Shown here: in pieces, positions 53,652 through 63,738 of the stretch | How the letters are laid out: each line of letters begins with the position of its first letter | How positions within the stretch are numbered: the stretch's first letter is position 1 | DNA from: CAWKGC01 sp963849005 | GTDB taxonomy: Bacteria; Pseudomonadota; Gammaproteobacteria; Burkholderiales; Usitatibacteraceae | Direction of reading: 5' to 3' | Length of the DNA: 64,000 nt | NCBI GenBank assembly: GCA_963849005.1 | Contig: CAWKGC010000007.1 | Location: forward strand, 1 to 64,000 | Translations under genes and position numbers: made by a program | The notes under the pieces: generated by a model | Databases searched by the model: none | What the model was told of the DNA's origin: nothing | What the model saw: the letters and a program-made list of their open reading frames with translations, nothing else

Positions 53652-53711
53652 GTTCCACTCGGCCCGTATCCGCAGATCGCCACAAACAAGCATTTCGAAA
53701 GGGGACGCAAC

Positions 53712-53984
53712 TTGAACAAATCCGATCTCATCGACGCGATCGCCAAGTCCGCGGACATCTCGAAGGCGGCGGCGGCGCGCGCCCTTGACGGCACGGTGGC
53801 CGCGATCCGCACGTCGCTCAGGAAGGGCGGCTCGGTGAGCCTGGTCGGCTTCGGCACCTTTTTCGTCGGCAAGCGCGCGGCGCGCACGGGCCGCAATCCC
53901 CGCACCGGGGCGGCAATCAAGATCAAGAGTGCGAAAGTCCCCAAATTCCGCGCTGGAAAAGCCCTCAAGGATGCGTTAAACTGA
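53712..53984 (+). CDS. hupB: DNA-binding protein HU-beta
   Basis: 90 residues, the normal HU length. MNKSDLIDAIAKSADISKAA, VSLVGFGTFFVGKRAARTGR and NPRTGAAIKIKSAKVPKFRA include the DNA-embracing arm with the RNPRTG motif. It is a nucleoid protein. The start is TTG at 53712 with AAGGGGA 8 bp upstream; the strong promoter fits its abundance. Its position between lon and the tRNA pair plus ppiD is the conserved order. Confidence 0.96.
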   Translation: MNKSDLIDAIAKSADISKAAAARALDGTVAAIRTSLRKGGSVSLVGFGTFFVGKRAARTGRNPRTGAAIKIKSAKVPKFRAGKALKDALN

Positions 53985-53994
53985 CGGGCTTTCC

Positions 53995-54070
53995 GGGTGC
54001 TTAGCTCAGCTGGTAGAGCGTCGCCCTTACAAGGCGAATGTCGGCGGTTCGATCCCGTCAGCACCCACCA
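53995..54070 (+). tRNA. tRNA-Val(UAC), CCA encoded
   Basis: 76 nt. The acceptor GGGTGCT pairs with AGCACCC; the anticodon stem TCGCC/GGCGA carries TAC at 54028-54030; the T-arm is GGTTCGATCC. CCA is encoded. It starts 10 bp after hupB and is probably co-transcribed with it. Confidence 0.96.
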
Positions 54071-54135
54071 GCCGATCACCCCGGAAAACAGCGCAAGCGG
54101 CTCACGCCGGGGTTGACGGCATCGCCTGCGATTCG

Positions 54136-54212
54136 GGAGTGGTAGTTCAGTTGGTTAGAATACCGGCCTGTCACGCCGGGGGTCGCGGGTTCGAGTCCCG
54201 TCCACTCCGCCA
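54136..54212 (+). tRNA. tRNA-Asp(GUC), CCA encoded
   Basis: 77 nt. The acceptor GGAGTGG pairs with CCACTCC, discriminator G; the anticodon stem CCGGC/GCCGG carries GTC at 54170-54172; the T-arm is GGTTCGAGTCCC. CCA is encoded. It is the second of a tRNA pair. Confidence 0.96.
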
Positions 54213-54219
54213 AATCCTG

Positions 54220-54246
54220 GGGCGAACATCCGTGTTCGCCCTTTTT
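54220..54246 (+). terminator. Intrinsic terminator after tRNA-Asp
   Basis: The perfect 9-bp stem GGGCGAACA with loop TCCG and TGTTCGCCC is followed by TTTTT. It begins 8 bp past the tRNA 3' end. Confidence 0.9.
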
Positions 54247-54290
54247 CACATTCGCGGGCCCGTGGGGCTGCGCGCCGGAAGAAAGACACC

Positions 54291-56198
54291 ATGCTCGAAT
54301 TCATGCGCAAGATCGGCGGGAACAAGTTCTTCCGTATCCTGTTCGCCCTCTTCCTGATCATCCCGTTCGGGCTGTTCGGCATCGATTACTATTTCAAGGG
54401 CCCGGTCGGAGGGGACACGGTGGCCACCGTGGGCGGCTATCGCATCAGCGGCGCGGAGTTCGACCAGTCGCTGCGCCAGCAGACGGAGAACTACCGCCAG
54501 CAGTTCGGCCGCAATTTCGACCCGGCGATCATGGACAACCCGGAAATGCGCCGCAATGTGCTCGACGGCGTCATCAACCAGCGGCTGGTGGCCGCTGCCG
54601 CCGAACGCGAAGGAATAGCGGTAAGCGACGAGGTGCTCGCCGCGCGCATCGCCGCCGAGCCGGTGTTCCAGTCCGAGGGCAAGTTCTCGATGGAGCGCTA
54701 CAAGTCGATCCTCAAGGCGCAGGGCATGGGCGAGGCCGGATTCGAGAGGCAGATTCGCGAGGACTACCGCCTGCAGCAGTTCCGCAGCAGCATCCTCGAC
54801 ACCGCCATCGTGCCGCGTTCGACGGTCGACGCCTTCGTGCGCATCTCGGAGCAGTCGCGCGACGTGAGCCTGGTGAACTTCGCGCCCGACCAGTATCTCG
54901 CCAAGGTCAAGGTCACGCCGGAGCAGGTCAAGGCCTGGTACGACAGCCACCTCGCCGACTACACGATTCCGGAACAGGCGCGGGTCGAGTTCGTCGAGCT
55001 GTCGCTGGACGCCCTGGCCGCGCGGGCACAGGTGACGCCGGAGGAAGTGAAGGCGTTCTATGAGGCCAACCAGGGGCGCTTCCTGCAGAAGGAAGAGCGG
55101 CGCGCGAGCCATATCCTGATTTCGGCCGGGGCCGATGCCAAGCCCGAGGAAAGGAAGGCTGCGCGCGAGAAGGCGCAGGCGATCTTCGAGCAGGTGACGA
55201 AGAAGCCGGCCAGCTTCGCCGAGATCGCGAAGAAGGAGTCGCAGGACCCGGGATCGGCCGTGCAGGGAGGGGACCTGGGGTTCTTCCCGCGCGGCGCGAT
55301 GGTCAAGCCGTTCGAAGACGCAGCCTACGCCGGCAAGAAGGACGACATCGTCGGCCCGGTCGAATCCGACTTCGGATACCACGTGATCCGCATCACGGAC
55401 GTGAAGCCGGAGAAGGGCAAGTCGATTGCCGAGGCGACGCCCGAGATCGAGGCGGAATTGAAGAAGCAGGTCGCCGCCCGCAAGTTCGCCGAGTCGGCCG
55501 AGCAGTTCTCGAACCTCGTCTATGAGCAGCCGACCAGCCTCAAGCCGGCGGCCGATGCGCTCAAGCTCGCGGTCCAGCAGTCGGGCTGGTTCTCCAAGGC
55601 CGGCGGCGCGCCGCCGCTGCTTGCGAACCCGAAGCTCATCCAGGAAATCTTCTCCGAGGATTCGACCAAGGCCAAGCGCAACACGACGGCGGTGGAAGTC
55701 GGGCCCAACGTGCTTGTCTCGGCGCGCGTGAGCGAGTTGAAGCCCTCCGAGGTGCGCCCGCTCGAATCCGTGAAGGCCGATATCGAGCGCCGCCTGCTGC
55801 GTGACGCGGCTGCCAGGCTTGCCACGGAAGACGGCGAGGCGAAGCTGAAGGAGCTGCGCGAAGGCAAGGCAGTCGACCTCAAGTGGCCTGCGCCGCTCGC
55901 GGTGTCGCGCGCGAAGGCGGGCGGCCTTTTCCCCCAGGTCCTCGATGAGGTCTTCCGGGCGGACGCGCGCAAGCTTCCCGCCTACGCCGGCGTGGCGATG
56001 CCGGGCGGCGGCTACGCGCTGCTGCAGGTGACCAAGGTGAACGAGCCGGGCGCCATCGACGATGCCAAGCGCGCCGCGATGCGCGAAAGGCTGGCGCAGG
56101 CGGTGACGGCGCAGGAATTCGAGTCGGAACTGGGCAGCCTGCGCAAGCAGATCGACGTCAGCGTGCGCAAGGACGCCGTCGACAAGAAGCCGCAGTAA
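54291..56198 (+). CDS. ppiD: Periplasmic peptidyl-prolyl isomerase PpiD (SurA-like chaperone)
   Basis: 635 residues, intact. A single N-terminal membrane anchor (FRILFALFLIIPFGLFGIDY) precedes a SurA-N-like helical domain (NPEMRRNVLDGVINQRLVAA). A parvulin domain follows, with RASHILISAGADAKPEERKA, the canonical GGDLGFFPRGAMVKPFEDAA and VESDFGYHVIRITDVKPEKG. The C-terminal half is chaperone-like. PpiD sits at the SecYEG exit and assists folding of outer-membrane proteins. Its position after hupB and the tRNA genes is conserved in betaproteobacteria. Confidence 0.95.
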   Translation: MLEFMRKIGGNKFFRILFALFLIIPFGLFGIDYYFKGPVGGDTVATVGGYRISGAEFDQSLRQQTENYRQQFGRNFDPAIMDNPEMRRNVLDGVINQRLVAAAAEREGIAVSDEVLAARIAAEPVFQSEGKFSMERYKSILKAQGMGEAGFERQIREDYRLQQFRSSILDTAIVPRSTVDAFVRISEQSRDVSLVNFAPDQYLAKVKVTPEQVKAWYDSHLADYTIPEQARVEFVELSLDALAARAQVTPEEVKAFYEANQGRFLQKEERRASHILISAGADAKPEERKAAREKAQAIFEQVTKKPASFAEIAKKESQDPGSAVQGGDLGFFPRGAMVKPFEDAAYAGKKDDIVGPVESDFGYHVIRITDVKPEKGKSIAEATPEIEAELKKQVAARKFAESAEQFSNLVYEQPTSLKPAADALKLAVQQSGWFSKAGGAPPLLANPKLIQEIFSEDSTKAKRNTTAVEVGPNVLVSARVSELKPSEVRPLESVKADIERRLLRDAAARLATEDGEAKLKELREGKAVDLKWPAPLAVSRAKAGGLFPQVLDEVFRADARKLPAYAGVAMPGGGYALLQVTKVNEPGAIDDAKRAAMRERLAQAVTAQEFESELGSLRKQIDVSVRKDAVDKKPQ

Positions 56199-56201
56199 TA
56201 G

Positions 56202-56268
56202 TTGGGGTCAGAGACGTAATATCTCGACGCCGCTTTGCGGCGCCACGATATTACGTCTCTGACCCCAA
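56202..56268. repeat. REP-like inverted repeat (GGGGTCAGAG family)
   Basis: The 21-bp arms TTGGGGTCAGAGACGTAATAT (one base over the listed core at 56203-56222) and their exact complement (56248-56268) flank a GCCGC-hairpin centre. The inner stem (ACGTAATAT) differs from other copies, whereas GGGGTCAGAG is shared. It lies between the convergent ppiD and fabI genes. Confidence 0.85.
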
Positions 56269-56275
56269 TTCCTTC

Positions 56276-57061
56276 TTACTCGCCCATCCCCGCTGCAACC
56301 ACGGAGAATCCCGCGTCGACGTAGGTGATCTCGCCGGTGATGCCGCTCGCGAGGTCGGAAAGCAGGAACGCGGCGACGTTGCCGACCTCGTCGATGCTCA
56401 CGTTGCGGCGCAGCGGCGCGGTCCTCGCGACGAAGCCGAGGAGCTTCGAGAAGCTGCCGATGCCCGCGGCGGCAAGCGTCTTGATCGGCCCGGCGGAAAT
56501 GGCGTTCACGCGGACTCCATGCGGCCCCATGCTCGCGGCGAGATAGCGCACGCAGGCTTCCAGGCTTGCCTTGGCAAGCCCCATGACGTTGTACATGGGA
56601 ACGGCGCGCACCGCGCCGAGGTAGGAGAGCGTCACGATCGCGCCATTGCGCCCCTGCATCATCGGCATGGCCGCGGTGGCCAGGGCGGCCAGGCTGTAGC
56701 TCGAGATGTCGTGGGCGATGCGAAAGGCCTCGCGGCTCGCGGTTTCGTGAAACGCGCCCTTGAGCGATTCGCGCGGGGCGAAGGCGATGGCATGCACCAC
56801 CCCGTCGAGCCCGTCCCAGGCCTTGCCGAGGTCGGTGAAAAGCTGCGCGATCTGCGCGTCGTCGGCGACATCGCAGGGGTATACCCTGTTGCAATTGAAA
56901 TCCGCGGTGAGTTCCAGCACGCGCTCGCGCACGCCTTCGCCCTGGTACGTGAACGCCAGTTCCGCGCCTTCCCGGGCGCAGGCCTTGGCGATGCCATAGG
57001 CGATGGAGCGGTTCGAAAGCAGCCCCGTGACGAGGATTTTCTTGCCGGTGAGGAACCCCAT
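56276..57061 (-). CDS. fabI: Enoyl-ACP reductase (NADH)
   Basis: 261 residues, intact. The FabI-type N-terminus GKKILVTGLLSNRSIAYGIA carries the divergent cofactor motif. The catalytic Tyr/Lys pair is in VPMYNVMGLAKASLEACVRY (YxxxMxxxK type), and the substrate loop follows in NAISAGPIKTLAAAGIG. It performs the last reduction in fatty-acid elongation and is the triclosan target in many bacteria. It is transcribed away from the SBP operon, with 106 bp between the starts. Confidence 0.96.
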   Translation of the reverse strand: MGFLTGKKILVTGLLSNRSIAYGIAKACAREGAELAFTYQGEGVRERVLELTADFNCNRVYPCDVADDAQIAQLFTDLGKAWDGLDGVVHAIAFAPRESLKGAFHETASREAFRIAHDISSYSLAALATAAMPMMQGRNGAIVTLSYLGAVRAVPMYNVMGLAKASLEACVRYLAASMGPHGVRVNAISAGPIKTLAAAGIGSFSKLLGFVARTAPLRRNVSIDEVGNVAAFLLSDLASGITGEITYVDAGFSVVAAGMGE

Positions 57062-57167
57062 TCGGTCTTCCCTTTCAAAGTAAAATAGCCCGGCTTACCG
57101 GGATGCGGCGCACCGGCAGTTTATCCCAAGCCGATGCCCGACCCTTGAGTGAAGAGGAGATTGGAAG

Positions 57168-58991
57168 ATGAGCATTGCGCGCAACCTGGTGGGGTGGCTG
57201 GCGATACTGGCCGCCTCGGTGCAGGTTTCCACGCACGCGGCCGACCCCAACAAGGTTTTCCGCTATGCGTTCGAGATATCCGAGACCGGCTTCGACCCGG
57301 CCGAGATCTCGGACCTCTATTCGTCGAACGTGATCGCGAACATCTTCGAAACGCCGCTCACCTACGATTACCTCGCCCGGCCGCCGAAGCTCATCCCGAA
57401 CACGCTTGTCGCGATGCCGGAAATCACCGCCAGCGGGACGCTCTACACGATGCGGGTGAAGCCGGGCATCTTTTTCGCCGACGATCCCGCCTTCAAGGGC
57501 GTGAAGCGCGAGCTCACCGCCGCCGACTTCGTCTATTCGATCAAGCGCCTCTACGACCCGAGGAAGAAGTCGCCCAACCTCTACCAGTTCGAAGGCTATA
57601 TCGCCGGCATGGACGAGCTCCTCGCTGCCGCGCGCAAGGCCAACAAGCTCGACTACGACATCGAGGTCGAGGGCCTGCGCGCGCTCGACCGCTACACCTG
57701 GCAGGTGCGCCTGAAGCAGCCGAACTACAATTTTCTCTATTACCTCGCGTACTGCAACCTCACCTGCGCGGTGGCGCGCGAGGCCGACGAGTTCTACGGG
57801 GACAAGGTGGGCGAGCACCCGGTGGGGACGGGACCCTACAGGCTCGCGTTCTGGAAGCGCTCCTCGAAGATGGTGTTCGAGGCCAACCCCGGCTACCGGG
57901 AGGTGTATTTCACCGGGTCGCCGCCTGCGGACGACGCGGTCGGCCAGGCGATCCTCGCCGCCAACAAGGGCAAGCGCCTGCCGATCGTCGGCAAGGTCGA
58001 GGTGTACATCATCGAGGAGCCGCAGCCGCGCTGGCTCGCGTTCCTCAACAACGAGCTCGACTTCATCGAGCGCGTTCCCAACGAGTTCGCCAATATCGCC
58101 ACGCCCAACAACGAGCTCGCGCCCAACCTGAAGAAACGCGGGATGATGATGGAGCGCACGCCGGGAATGGAGCTGACCTACTCCTATTTCGGCATGAAGG
58201 ACCCGGTGGTGGGAGGCTACACGCCGGAGAAGGTCGCGCTGCGACGCGCCATCATCATGGGGCAGGACGTGGATGCCGAGATCCGCATCCCGCGCAAGAA
58301 CCAGGCGATCCCGGCGCACAGCCCGATCGGCCCCGGCGCGATGGGCTACGACCCGGACTTCCGTTCCGCCGCAACGGAATTCAACCCCGCCAAGGCCAAG
58401 GCGCTCCTCGACATGTTCGGTTACGTCGATTGCGACAACGACGGCTGGCGCGACCTGCCGCGCAAGGATGCAAGCGAGGTGTGCAGGCCGTTTTCCATCG
58501 AGTACGCGTCCGCCCCGACCGCTTCCCAGAAGCCGCTCGACGAGAACTGGAAGAAGAACATGGATGCCATCGGCATCAACATGGTGTTCAAGAAGGCCAA
58601 GTGGCCCGACCTGCTCAAGGAATCGAAGGCCGGCAAGCTGCAGATGTGGGGGCTGGGCTGGAGCGCCGCCGTGCCCGATGCGGATTCGTTCTTCGTGATG
58701 CTCTACGGGCCGAACGGCGGGCAGGCCAACCATTCCCGCTTCAGCCATCCGGAGTTCGACAAGCTCTACGAACAGGCCAAGCGCCTGCCCGACGGGCCGG
58801 AAAGGAATGCCATCTACCGGGAGATGAACCGCATATTCCTCGTCTATGCGCCGTGGCGCCTCGGCGTGCATCGCATCTACACCGACCTGTCGCAGCCGTG
58901 GACGATCGGCTTCCGCCGCCACCCGGTGATGCGCGACTTCTGGAAGTACATCGACATCGACCTGCCGAAGTACGCAGCGCTCGGGAAGTAG
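57168..58991 (+). CDS. ABC transporter substrate-binding protein, family 5 (SBP 1 of 3)
   Basis: 607 residues, intact. A signal peptide (ARNLVGWLAILAASVQVSTH) is followed by the SBP_bac_5 fold: TGFDPAEISDLYSSNVIANI, the family motif VGEHPVGTGPYRLAFWKRSS and GGYTPEKVALRRAIIMGQDV. The late segment DMFGYVDCDNDGWRDLPRKD resembles a calcium-loop. The C-terminus ends WKYIDIDLPKYAALGK. Family members bind oligopeptides, dipeptides or other small ligands. It is the first of three tandem, related SBPs before the permease genes. RBS GAGGAG lies 14 bp upstream. The ligand cannot be told from sequence. Confidence 0.9.
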   Translation: MSIARNLVGWLAILAASVQVSTHAADPNKVFRYAFEISETGFDPAEISDLYSSNVIANIFETPLTYDYLARPPKLIPNTLVAMPEITASGTLYTMRVKPGIFFADDPAFKGVKRELTAADFVYSIKRLYDPRKKSPNLYQFEGYIAGMDELLAAARKANKLDYDIEVEGLRALDRYTWQVRLKQPNYNFLYYLAYCNLTCAVAREADEFYGDKVGEHPVGTGPYRLAFWKRSSKMVFEANPGYREVYFTGSPPADDAVGQAILAANKGKRLPIVGKVEVYIIEEPQPRWLAFLNNELDFIERVPNEFANIATPNNELAPNLKKRGMMMERTPGMELTYSYFGMKDPVVGGYTPEKVALRRAIIMGQDVDAEIRIPRKNQAIPAHSPIGPGAMGYDPDFRSAATEFNPAKAKALLDMFGYVDCDNDGWRDLPRKDASEVCRPFSIEYASAPTASQKPLDENWKKNMDAIGINMVFKKAKWPDLLKESKAGKLQMWGLGWSAAVPDADSFFVMLYGPNGGQANHSRFSHPEFDKLYEQAKRLPDGPERNAIYREMNRIFLVYAPWRLGVHRIYTDLSQPWTIGFRRHPVMRDFWKYIDIDLPKYAALGK

Positions 58992-58998
58992 GCGCGCC

Positions 58999-60795
58999 TT
59001 GATCTCCTTCGTTTCCCGCCTTGCCGCGGTCGCCGCCGTGGCGCTTGCACTCACCTGCTCCACCGCCGCGGCGCCCGCGCAGAAAGTGCTGCGCGTGGCG
59101 TTCCTGATCGCCGAGACCAGTTTCGACCCGGCCCGCACGTCCGATCTCTACTCCAACAACGTGATGGAAGAGATATTCGAGACGCCGCTCACCTACGATT
59201 TCCTCGCACTGCCGGCGAAATTGCGGCCCCAGCTCCTCGAGGCGATGCCCGAAGTCACGGAGAACGGGCGCGTGTACCTCCTCAAGTTCCGGAAAGGCAT
59301 CTACTTCGCAGACGACCCGGCCTTCGAGGGCAGGAAGCGCGAACTGGTCGCCGCAGATTTTGCCTATGCGATCCGCCGCCTGATGGACCCGCAGGCAAGC
59401 TCGCCCAACCTGTGGCTGGTCGAGGGCCGCATCGAGGGCATCGACGAGGCCATCGCCGTTGCCAAGAAGGCCGGCAAGCTCGACTACGACGCGCCGATCA
59501 GGGGCATCGAGTTGATCGACCGCTACACGATGCGCATCCGGCTCGCCAAGCCCGACTACAACTTCCTCTACATCCTGGCGGTGGTGAACCTCGGCGCGCA
59601 GGCGCGCGAAGTGGTCGAGCGCTACGGCGCCGACATCGGCGCGCATCCGGTCGGCACCGGGCCGTACCTCCTCAAGGAATGGAAGCGCTCGAGCAAGATC
59701 GTGCTGGAGAAGAACCCGAATTTCCGCGAGGAGTACTACGACGCGCATCCCGCGCCGGAAGACGCGGTCGCGCAGCGCCTCCATGCCGAGATGAAGGGCA
59801 AGAGGATCCCGCAGATCGACCGCGTCGAGATCTCGATCATCGAGGAGTCGCAGCCGCGCTGGCTCGCTTTCCTGAACGGCGAGCTCGACTGGATCAACCT
59901 GCCCTACGAGTTCAACAGCCAGGCGATCCCCAACGGCAAGCTCGCGCCCTACCTCGAGAAGCGGGGGCTCAAGCACATGCCGGACGTCGAGACCGTGGTC
60001 ACCTACACCTACTTCAACATGAAGGACCCGACGGTCGGCGGCTACACGCCGGAAAAGGTGGCATTGAGGCGCGCGATCTCGCTGGGCTACGACAACACCG
60101 AGGAAATCGTCGTGGTTCGCAATGGCACGGCGCTCGAAGCGCAATCGCCGATCCCGCCCGGCGTCCTCGGGTACGACGCGAACTTCAACCTCGGCAAGAC
60201 CCACGACATCCCGAAGGCGAGGGCGCTGCTCGACATGTACGGTTACCTCGACCGCGATGGCGACGGCTGGCGCGAAATGCCCGACGGCAGCCCGCTCACC
60301 TACATCTACGCCACGGGACCCAGCCAACTGGAGCGCCAGTTCACCGAGGTCTGGAAGAAGAACATGGACGCCATCGGCGTGCGCATGGAAGTGCTGGTCG
60401 AGAAATGGCCGGACCTGCGCAAGAAATCCAAGCTGGGCAAGCTGCAGACCTGGAACCTGGCCTGGGGCGCGGACTATCCCGACGGCGAGAATTTCCTCCA
60501 GCTTCTCTACGGCCCGAACTGCGGCTCGTCCAATGACGGCTGTTTCCAGTTGAAGGAATACGACCAGCTCTACGAGCAGGCCGCCGCGCTTCCGCCCGGC
60601 CCGGAACGCACGAAGATCTACCAGCAGATGGCCAGGCTCATCATCGTCTATGCGCCGTGGAAACTGCACACGCACCGCCTGCGCAACTACATCACCCAGC
60701 CGTGGTTGCTCGGCTGGCGCAAGCACCCGATCCTGCACGAGGGCTACCGCTACGCGGACATCGACCTCGCCGTGCGCGCCCAGACCCTGAAATAG
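58999..60795 (+). CDS. ABC transporter substrate-binding protein, family 5 (SBP 2 of 3)
   Basis: 598 residues, intact. A signal peptide (SRLAAVAAVALALTCSTAAA) precedes the same fold: TSFDPARTSDLYSNNVMEEI, IGAHPVGTGPYLLKEWKRSS and GGYTPEKVALRRAISLGYDN. The loop reads MYGYLDRDGDGWREMPDGSP. It starts with TTG at 58999, 8 bp after the SBP 1 stop. It is clearly paralogous to SBP 1 and SBP 3 over the full length but not a recent copy. All three may share the one permease pair downstream. Confidence 0.88.
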   Translation: MISFVSRLAAVAAVALALTCSTAAAPAQKVLRVAFLIAETSFDPARTSDLYSNNVMEEIFETPLTYDFLALPAKLRPQLLEAMPEVTENGRVYLLKFRKGIYFADDPAFEGRKRELVAADFAYAIRRLMDPQASSPNLWLVEGRIEGIDEAIAVAKKAGKLDYDAPIRGIELIDRYTMRIRLAKPDYNFLYILAVVNLGAQAREVVERYGADIGAHPVGTGPYLLKEWKRSSKIVLEKNPNFREEYYDAHPAPEDAVAQRLHAEMKGKRIPQIDRVEISIIEESQPRWLAFLNGELDWINLPYEFNSQAIPNGKLAPYLEKRGLKHMPDVETVVTYTYFNMKDPTVGGYTPEKVALRRAISLGYDNTEEIVVVRNGTALEAQSPIPPGVLGYDANFNLGKTHDIPKARALLDMYGYLDRDGDGWREMPDGSPLTYIYATGPSQLERQFTEVWKKNMDAIGVRMEVLVEKWPDLRKKSKLGKLQTWNLAWGADYPDGENFLQLLYGPNCGSSNDGCFQLKEYDQLYEQAAALPPGPERTKIYQQMARLIIVYAPWKLHTHRLRNYITQPWLLGWRKHPILHEGYRYADIDLAVRAQTLK

Positions 60796-60851
60796 GTCCG
60801 GCCGCGGTCATAAAACCGTTAAAATTGCCGGATTTGCCCGAACCCCTCCCC

Positions 60852-62691
60852 ATGCCCGCCGCAGCTTTCCGACGCTTTGTCCCGATCTTCGCGCTGACCC
60901 TTGCGGTCGGCCTCGCGGCATCGGCGAGCGCGGAGGAAAAGAAGGTCCTGCGCACGGCGTTTCGCACTGCCGAGACGGGCTTCGACCCGCAGCGCATCGA
61001 GGACCGCTATTCGGTCGGCATCAGCGAGAACCTGTTTGAAGGGCTGCTCACCTACGACTGGCTGGCGCGGCCGGTGCGGCTGGTGCCGCTGGTGGCCGAG
61101 AAGGTGCCGGAGCCGGAGGAGAACGGCACGCGCTACACCTTCCGCATCAAGCCAGGGATCTATTTCGCCGACGACCCGGCGTTCAAGGGCGCGAAGCGCG
61201 AGCTGGTCGCGAAGGACTTCGAGTACGCGATCAAGCGCTTTCGCGACGCCAAGGTCCGCAGCCCCTACGAGTGGCTGTTCGTCGACAAGCTGGTCGGCCT
61301 CGACGACCTCGCGGAGAAATCGAAGAAGACCGGCACTTTCGATTTCGACGCGAAGATCCCGGGCCTCGAGGTGCGCGACAAGTACACCATCAGCTTCAAG
61401 CTGAAGGAGCCGGACTTCAATTTCCTCTACCTCCTGGCCATGCCGAACGTGGTGCCGATCCCCCGCGAAGTGATCGATTTCTACGGCGACGACACCATGG
61501 GGCACCCGGTGGGCACCGGCCCTTACATGCTCAAGGAATGGGTGCGGCGCTCCAAGATCGTGCTCGAAAGGAACCCCAACCACCGCGGCTACGAGCTCGA
61601 GACCCGCTGGGCCGATCCCGGCCGACGAATGGGACCGGCGCGCCGTCGCAGCGCTCGCCGGCAAGCGGCTGCCCTTGATCGACCGCATCGAGATCTACCC
61701 GATCGAGGACGAGCAGCCGCGCTACCTCGCGTGGGTGAACAAGGAACACGACTACATCGACGAGATGCCGTTCGCCTTCATCCACCAGGTGCTGCCCAAC
61801 GGCCAGCTCGCGCCGAGCCTTGCGAAGCAGGGCGTGCTGGCCTTTCGCGAGGAACAGCCCGAGATCACCTACGACGTCTTCAACATCCTCGAGCTGGCCG
61901 ACGGCAAGCCCAACCCGGTCGGGCGGCTACACGCCGGACCGCGTGGCGCTGCGCCGCGCGATGGTGCTCGCGCACGACCGCGGTGCGGAGATCGACATCG
62001 TGCGGAAGGGGCAGGCACTTGCTGCGCAGACGCCCGTGCCGCCCGGGCATCGTCGGATTCGACGCGGCCTTCCATTCCTCGCAGCAGGACTTCGATCCCG
62101 CAAAGGCCAAGGCGCTGCTCGACATGTTCGGCTACGTCGACCGCGACGGCGACGGCTGGCGCGAGCAGCCCGACGGCAAGCCGCTCGTCATCACCTACAA
62201 GTACAATGCCGGCACGCAGGAAAGCCGGCAGCTCGCCGAGCTGTGGTCGAAGTCGATGGCAAACGTCGGCATCCGCGTCGACGCAACGGCCGTGTTGTTC
62301 GCGGACCTGCTGAAGGACAAGAAGGTCGGCAAGTTCATGGTCGCGGGCTCGGCGTGGATCGCCGACTATCCCGACGCGCAGAACTTCCTGCAGCTCCTGT
62401 ACGGGCCGAATACCGGGCAGTCCAACGAGGCGCAGTTCAAGCTGGCCGAGTACGACCGCCTCTATGAAAAGTCGCTCGCAGTGCCCGATGGCGAGGAGAG
62501 GAACCGGCTTTACCGCGAGATGAACCGACTGCTGATCGCCTACGCGCCCTGGCGCCTGGGCGTGCACCGCATCTTCAACCATCTTGATGTACCCGTGGGT
62601 GAAGGGCTACAAGAAGCACCCGATCCTCTACACCTCTTTCAAGTACCTTGACATCGACGTCGCCGCCCAGCAGGCGGCAATGAGGCAATGA
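60852..62691 (+). CDS. ABC transporter substrate-binding protein, family 5 (SBP 3 of 3, frameshifted)
   Basis: About 612 residues when joined. A signal peptide (RRFVPIFALTLAVGLAASAS) is followed by TGFDPQRIEDRYSVGISENL and MGHPVGTGPYMLKEWVRRSK. Four single-base insertions are visible near 61,622, 61,923, 62,046 and 62,586 (for example GTCGGGCGGC for GTCGGCGGC). The restored end reads MYPWVKGYKKHPILYTSFKY and stops at 62691. The loop MFGYVDRDGDGWREQPDGKP matches the other two. The ATG at 60852 gives a proper signal peptide; a weak CCCTCCC stretch precedes it. Confidence 0.85.
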
Positions 62692-62719
62692 AGCGCCGTT
62701 CCCCAAGGAGTCCCAGTCC

Positions 62720-63659
62720 GTGACCGCCTATTTCCTGCGCAGGCTGTGGCAGATGATCCCGACGCTCGCCGGCGTGATCCTGCTCATCTTCTTCCTCTTC
62801 AACGCCGTCGGGGGCGACCCCGCGCAGGTGCTTGCCGGGAAGATCTCCAACCCCGAGCAGATCGCCAACATCAGGAAGCAGCTCGGCGTCGACGAGCCGT
62901 ACTGGTACCAGCTCTGGGTGTTCGTGAAGCAGGTCTTCACCTTCGACTTCGGCCGCAGCTGGTCCACCAACGAGGAGGTCTCGCGCATCATCCTCACCCG
63001 CGTCGGCCCGACGCTCACGATCATGGTGCCGGTGCTGCATCATCGAGACCTCGCTCGCGGTGCTGTTCGCGATCATGGTCGCGTATGTGCGCGGATCGAT
63101 CACCGACCGCGCCATCATGATCATCTGCACGACCGCGATGTCGATCAGCTTCCTCGTCTACATCATCGTCGCGCAGTGGCTCTTCGGCTTCAAGCTGGGC
63201 TGGTTCCCGGTGCAGGGGTGGAGCGAGAGCTTCACGAAGAACCTCGTCACCTATGCGCCGCTGCCGATCATGCTCGCGATCTTCGTCGGGCTTGCCCCGC
63301 AGCTGCGGCTGTACCGCTCCTTCTTCCTGGACGAGATCAACCAGGACTACGTGCGCACCGCGCGCGCCAAGGGCCTGCCGGAAAAGACGGTGATGCTGAA
63401 GCACGTGCTGCGCAACGCCATGATCCCGATCCTCACCAACATCGGCATCTACCTGCCGGGGCTTTTCGTCGGCTCCTTCCTGCTGGAGGTGTTCTTCTCG
63501 ATTCCCGGGCTGGGACGCGAGGTGGTCAACGCGGTCAACCGCAGCGACTTCCCGGTGATCAAGGCGGTGACGGTCTACCTCGCCATGCTCACGATGATCA
63601 TCAACCTCGCGGTCGACATGCTCTACAAGGTCGTCGACCCGCGCGTTTCGTTCAAATGA
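62720..63659 (+). CDS. ABC transporter permease, OppB/DppB type (frameshifted once)
   Basis: About 313 residues. The opening MTAYFLRRLWQMIPTLAGVI is typical of OppB-family permeases, followed by GDPAQVLAGKISNPEQIANI. One extra C near 63,038 breaks the frame; the next frame continues IIETSLAVLFAIMVAYVRGS. The EAA loop is visible as VRTARAKGLPEKTVMLKHVL. Six membrane segments are expected. The GTG start at 62720 has AAGGAG 9 bp upstream. It forms the transmembrane pore with the OppC-type partner for the tandem SBPs. Confidence 0.9.
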
Positions 63660-63694
63660 CGGTGCGACATGAAAGAACGTGAAATGACCAGCAT

Positions 63695-63722
63695 CGTCAT
63701 CCCCGCAAGAGCGGGGATCCAG
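63695..63722. repeat. Short palindromic repeat within the opp operon
   Basis: CGTCATCCCCGCAAGAGCGGGGATCCAG contains an 8-bp stem ATCCCCGC/GCGGGGAT with loop AAGA. It resembles the widespread intergenic repeat of the type GTCATTCCCGC...GCGGGAATCCAG of proteobacteria. It lies between the two permease genes and could stabilise or attenuate the mRNA. Confidence 0.6.
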
Positions 63723-63738
63723 CCCCAAGGGAGCGCAC

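Noticed and set aside
57075..59138. Minus-strand open frame of 687 codons
   Set aside because: It is antisense to the first substrate-binding protein gene; no domain is recognisable.
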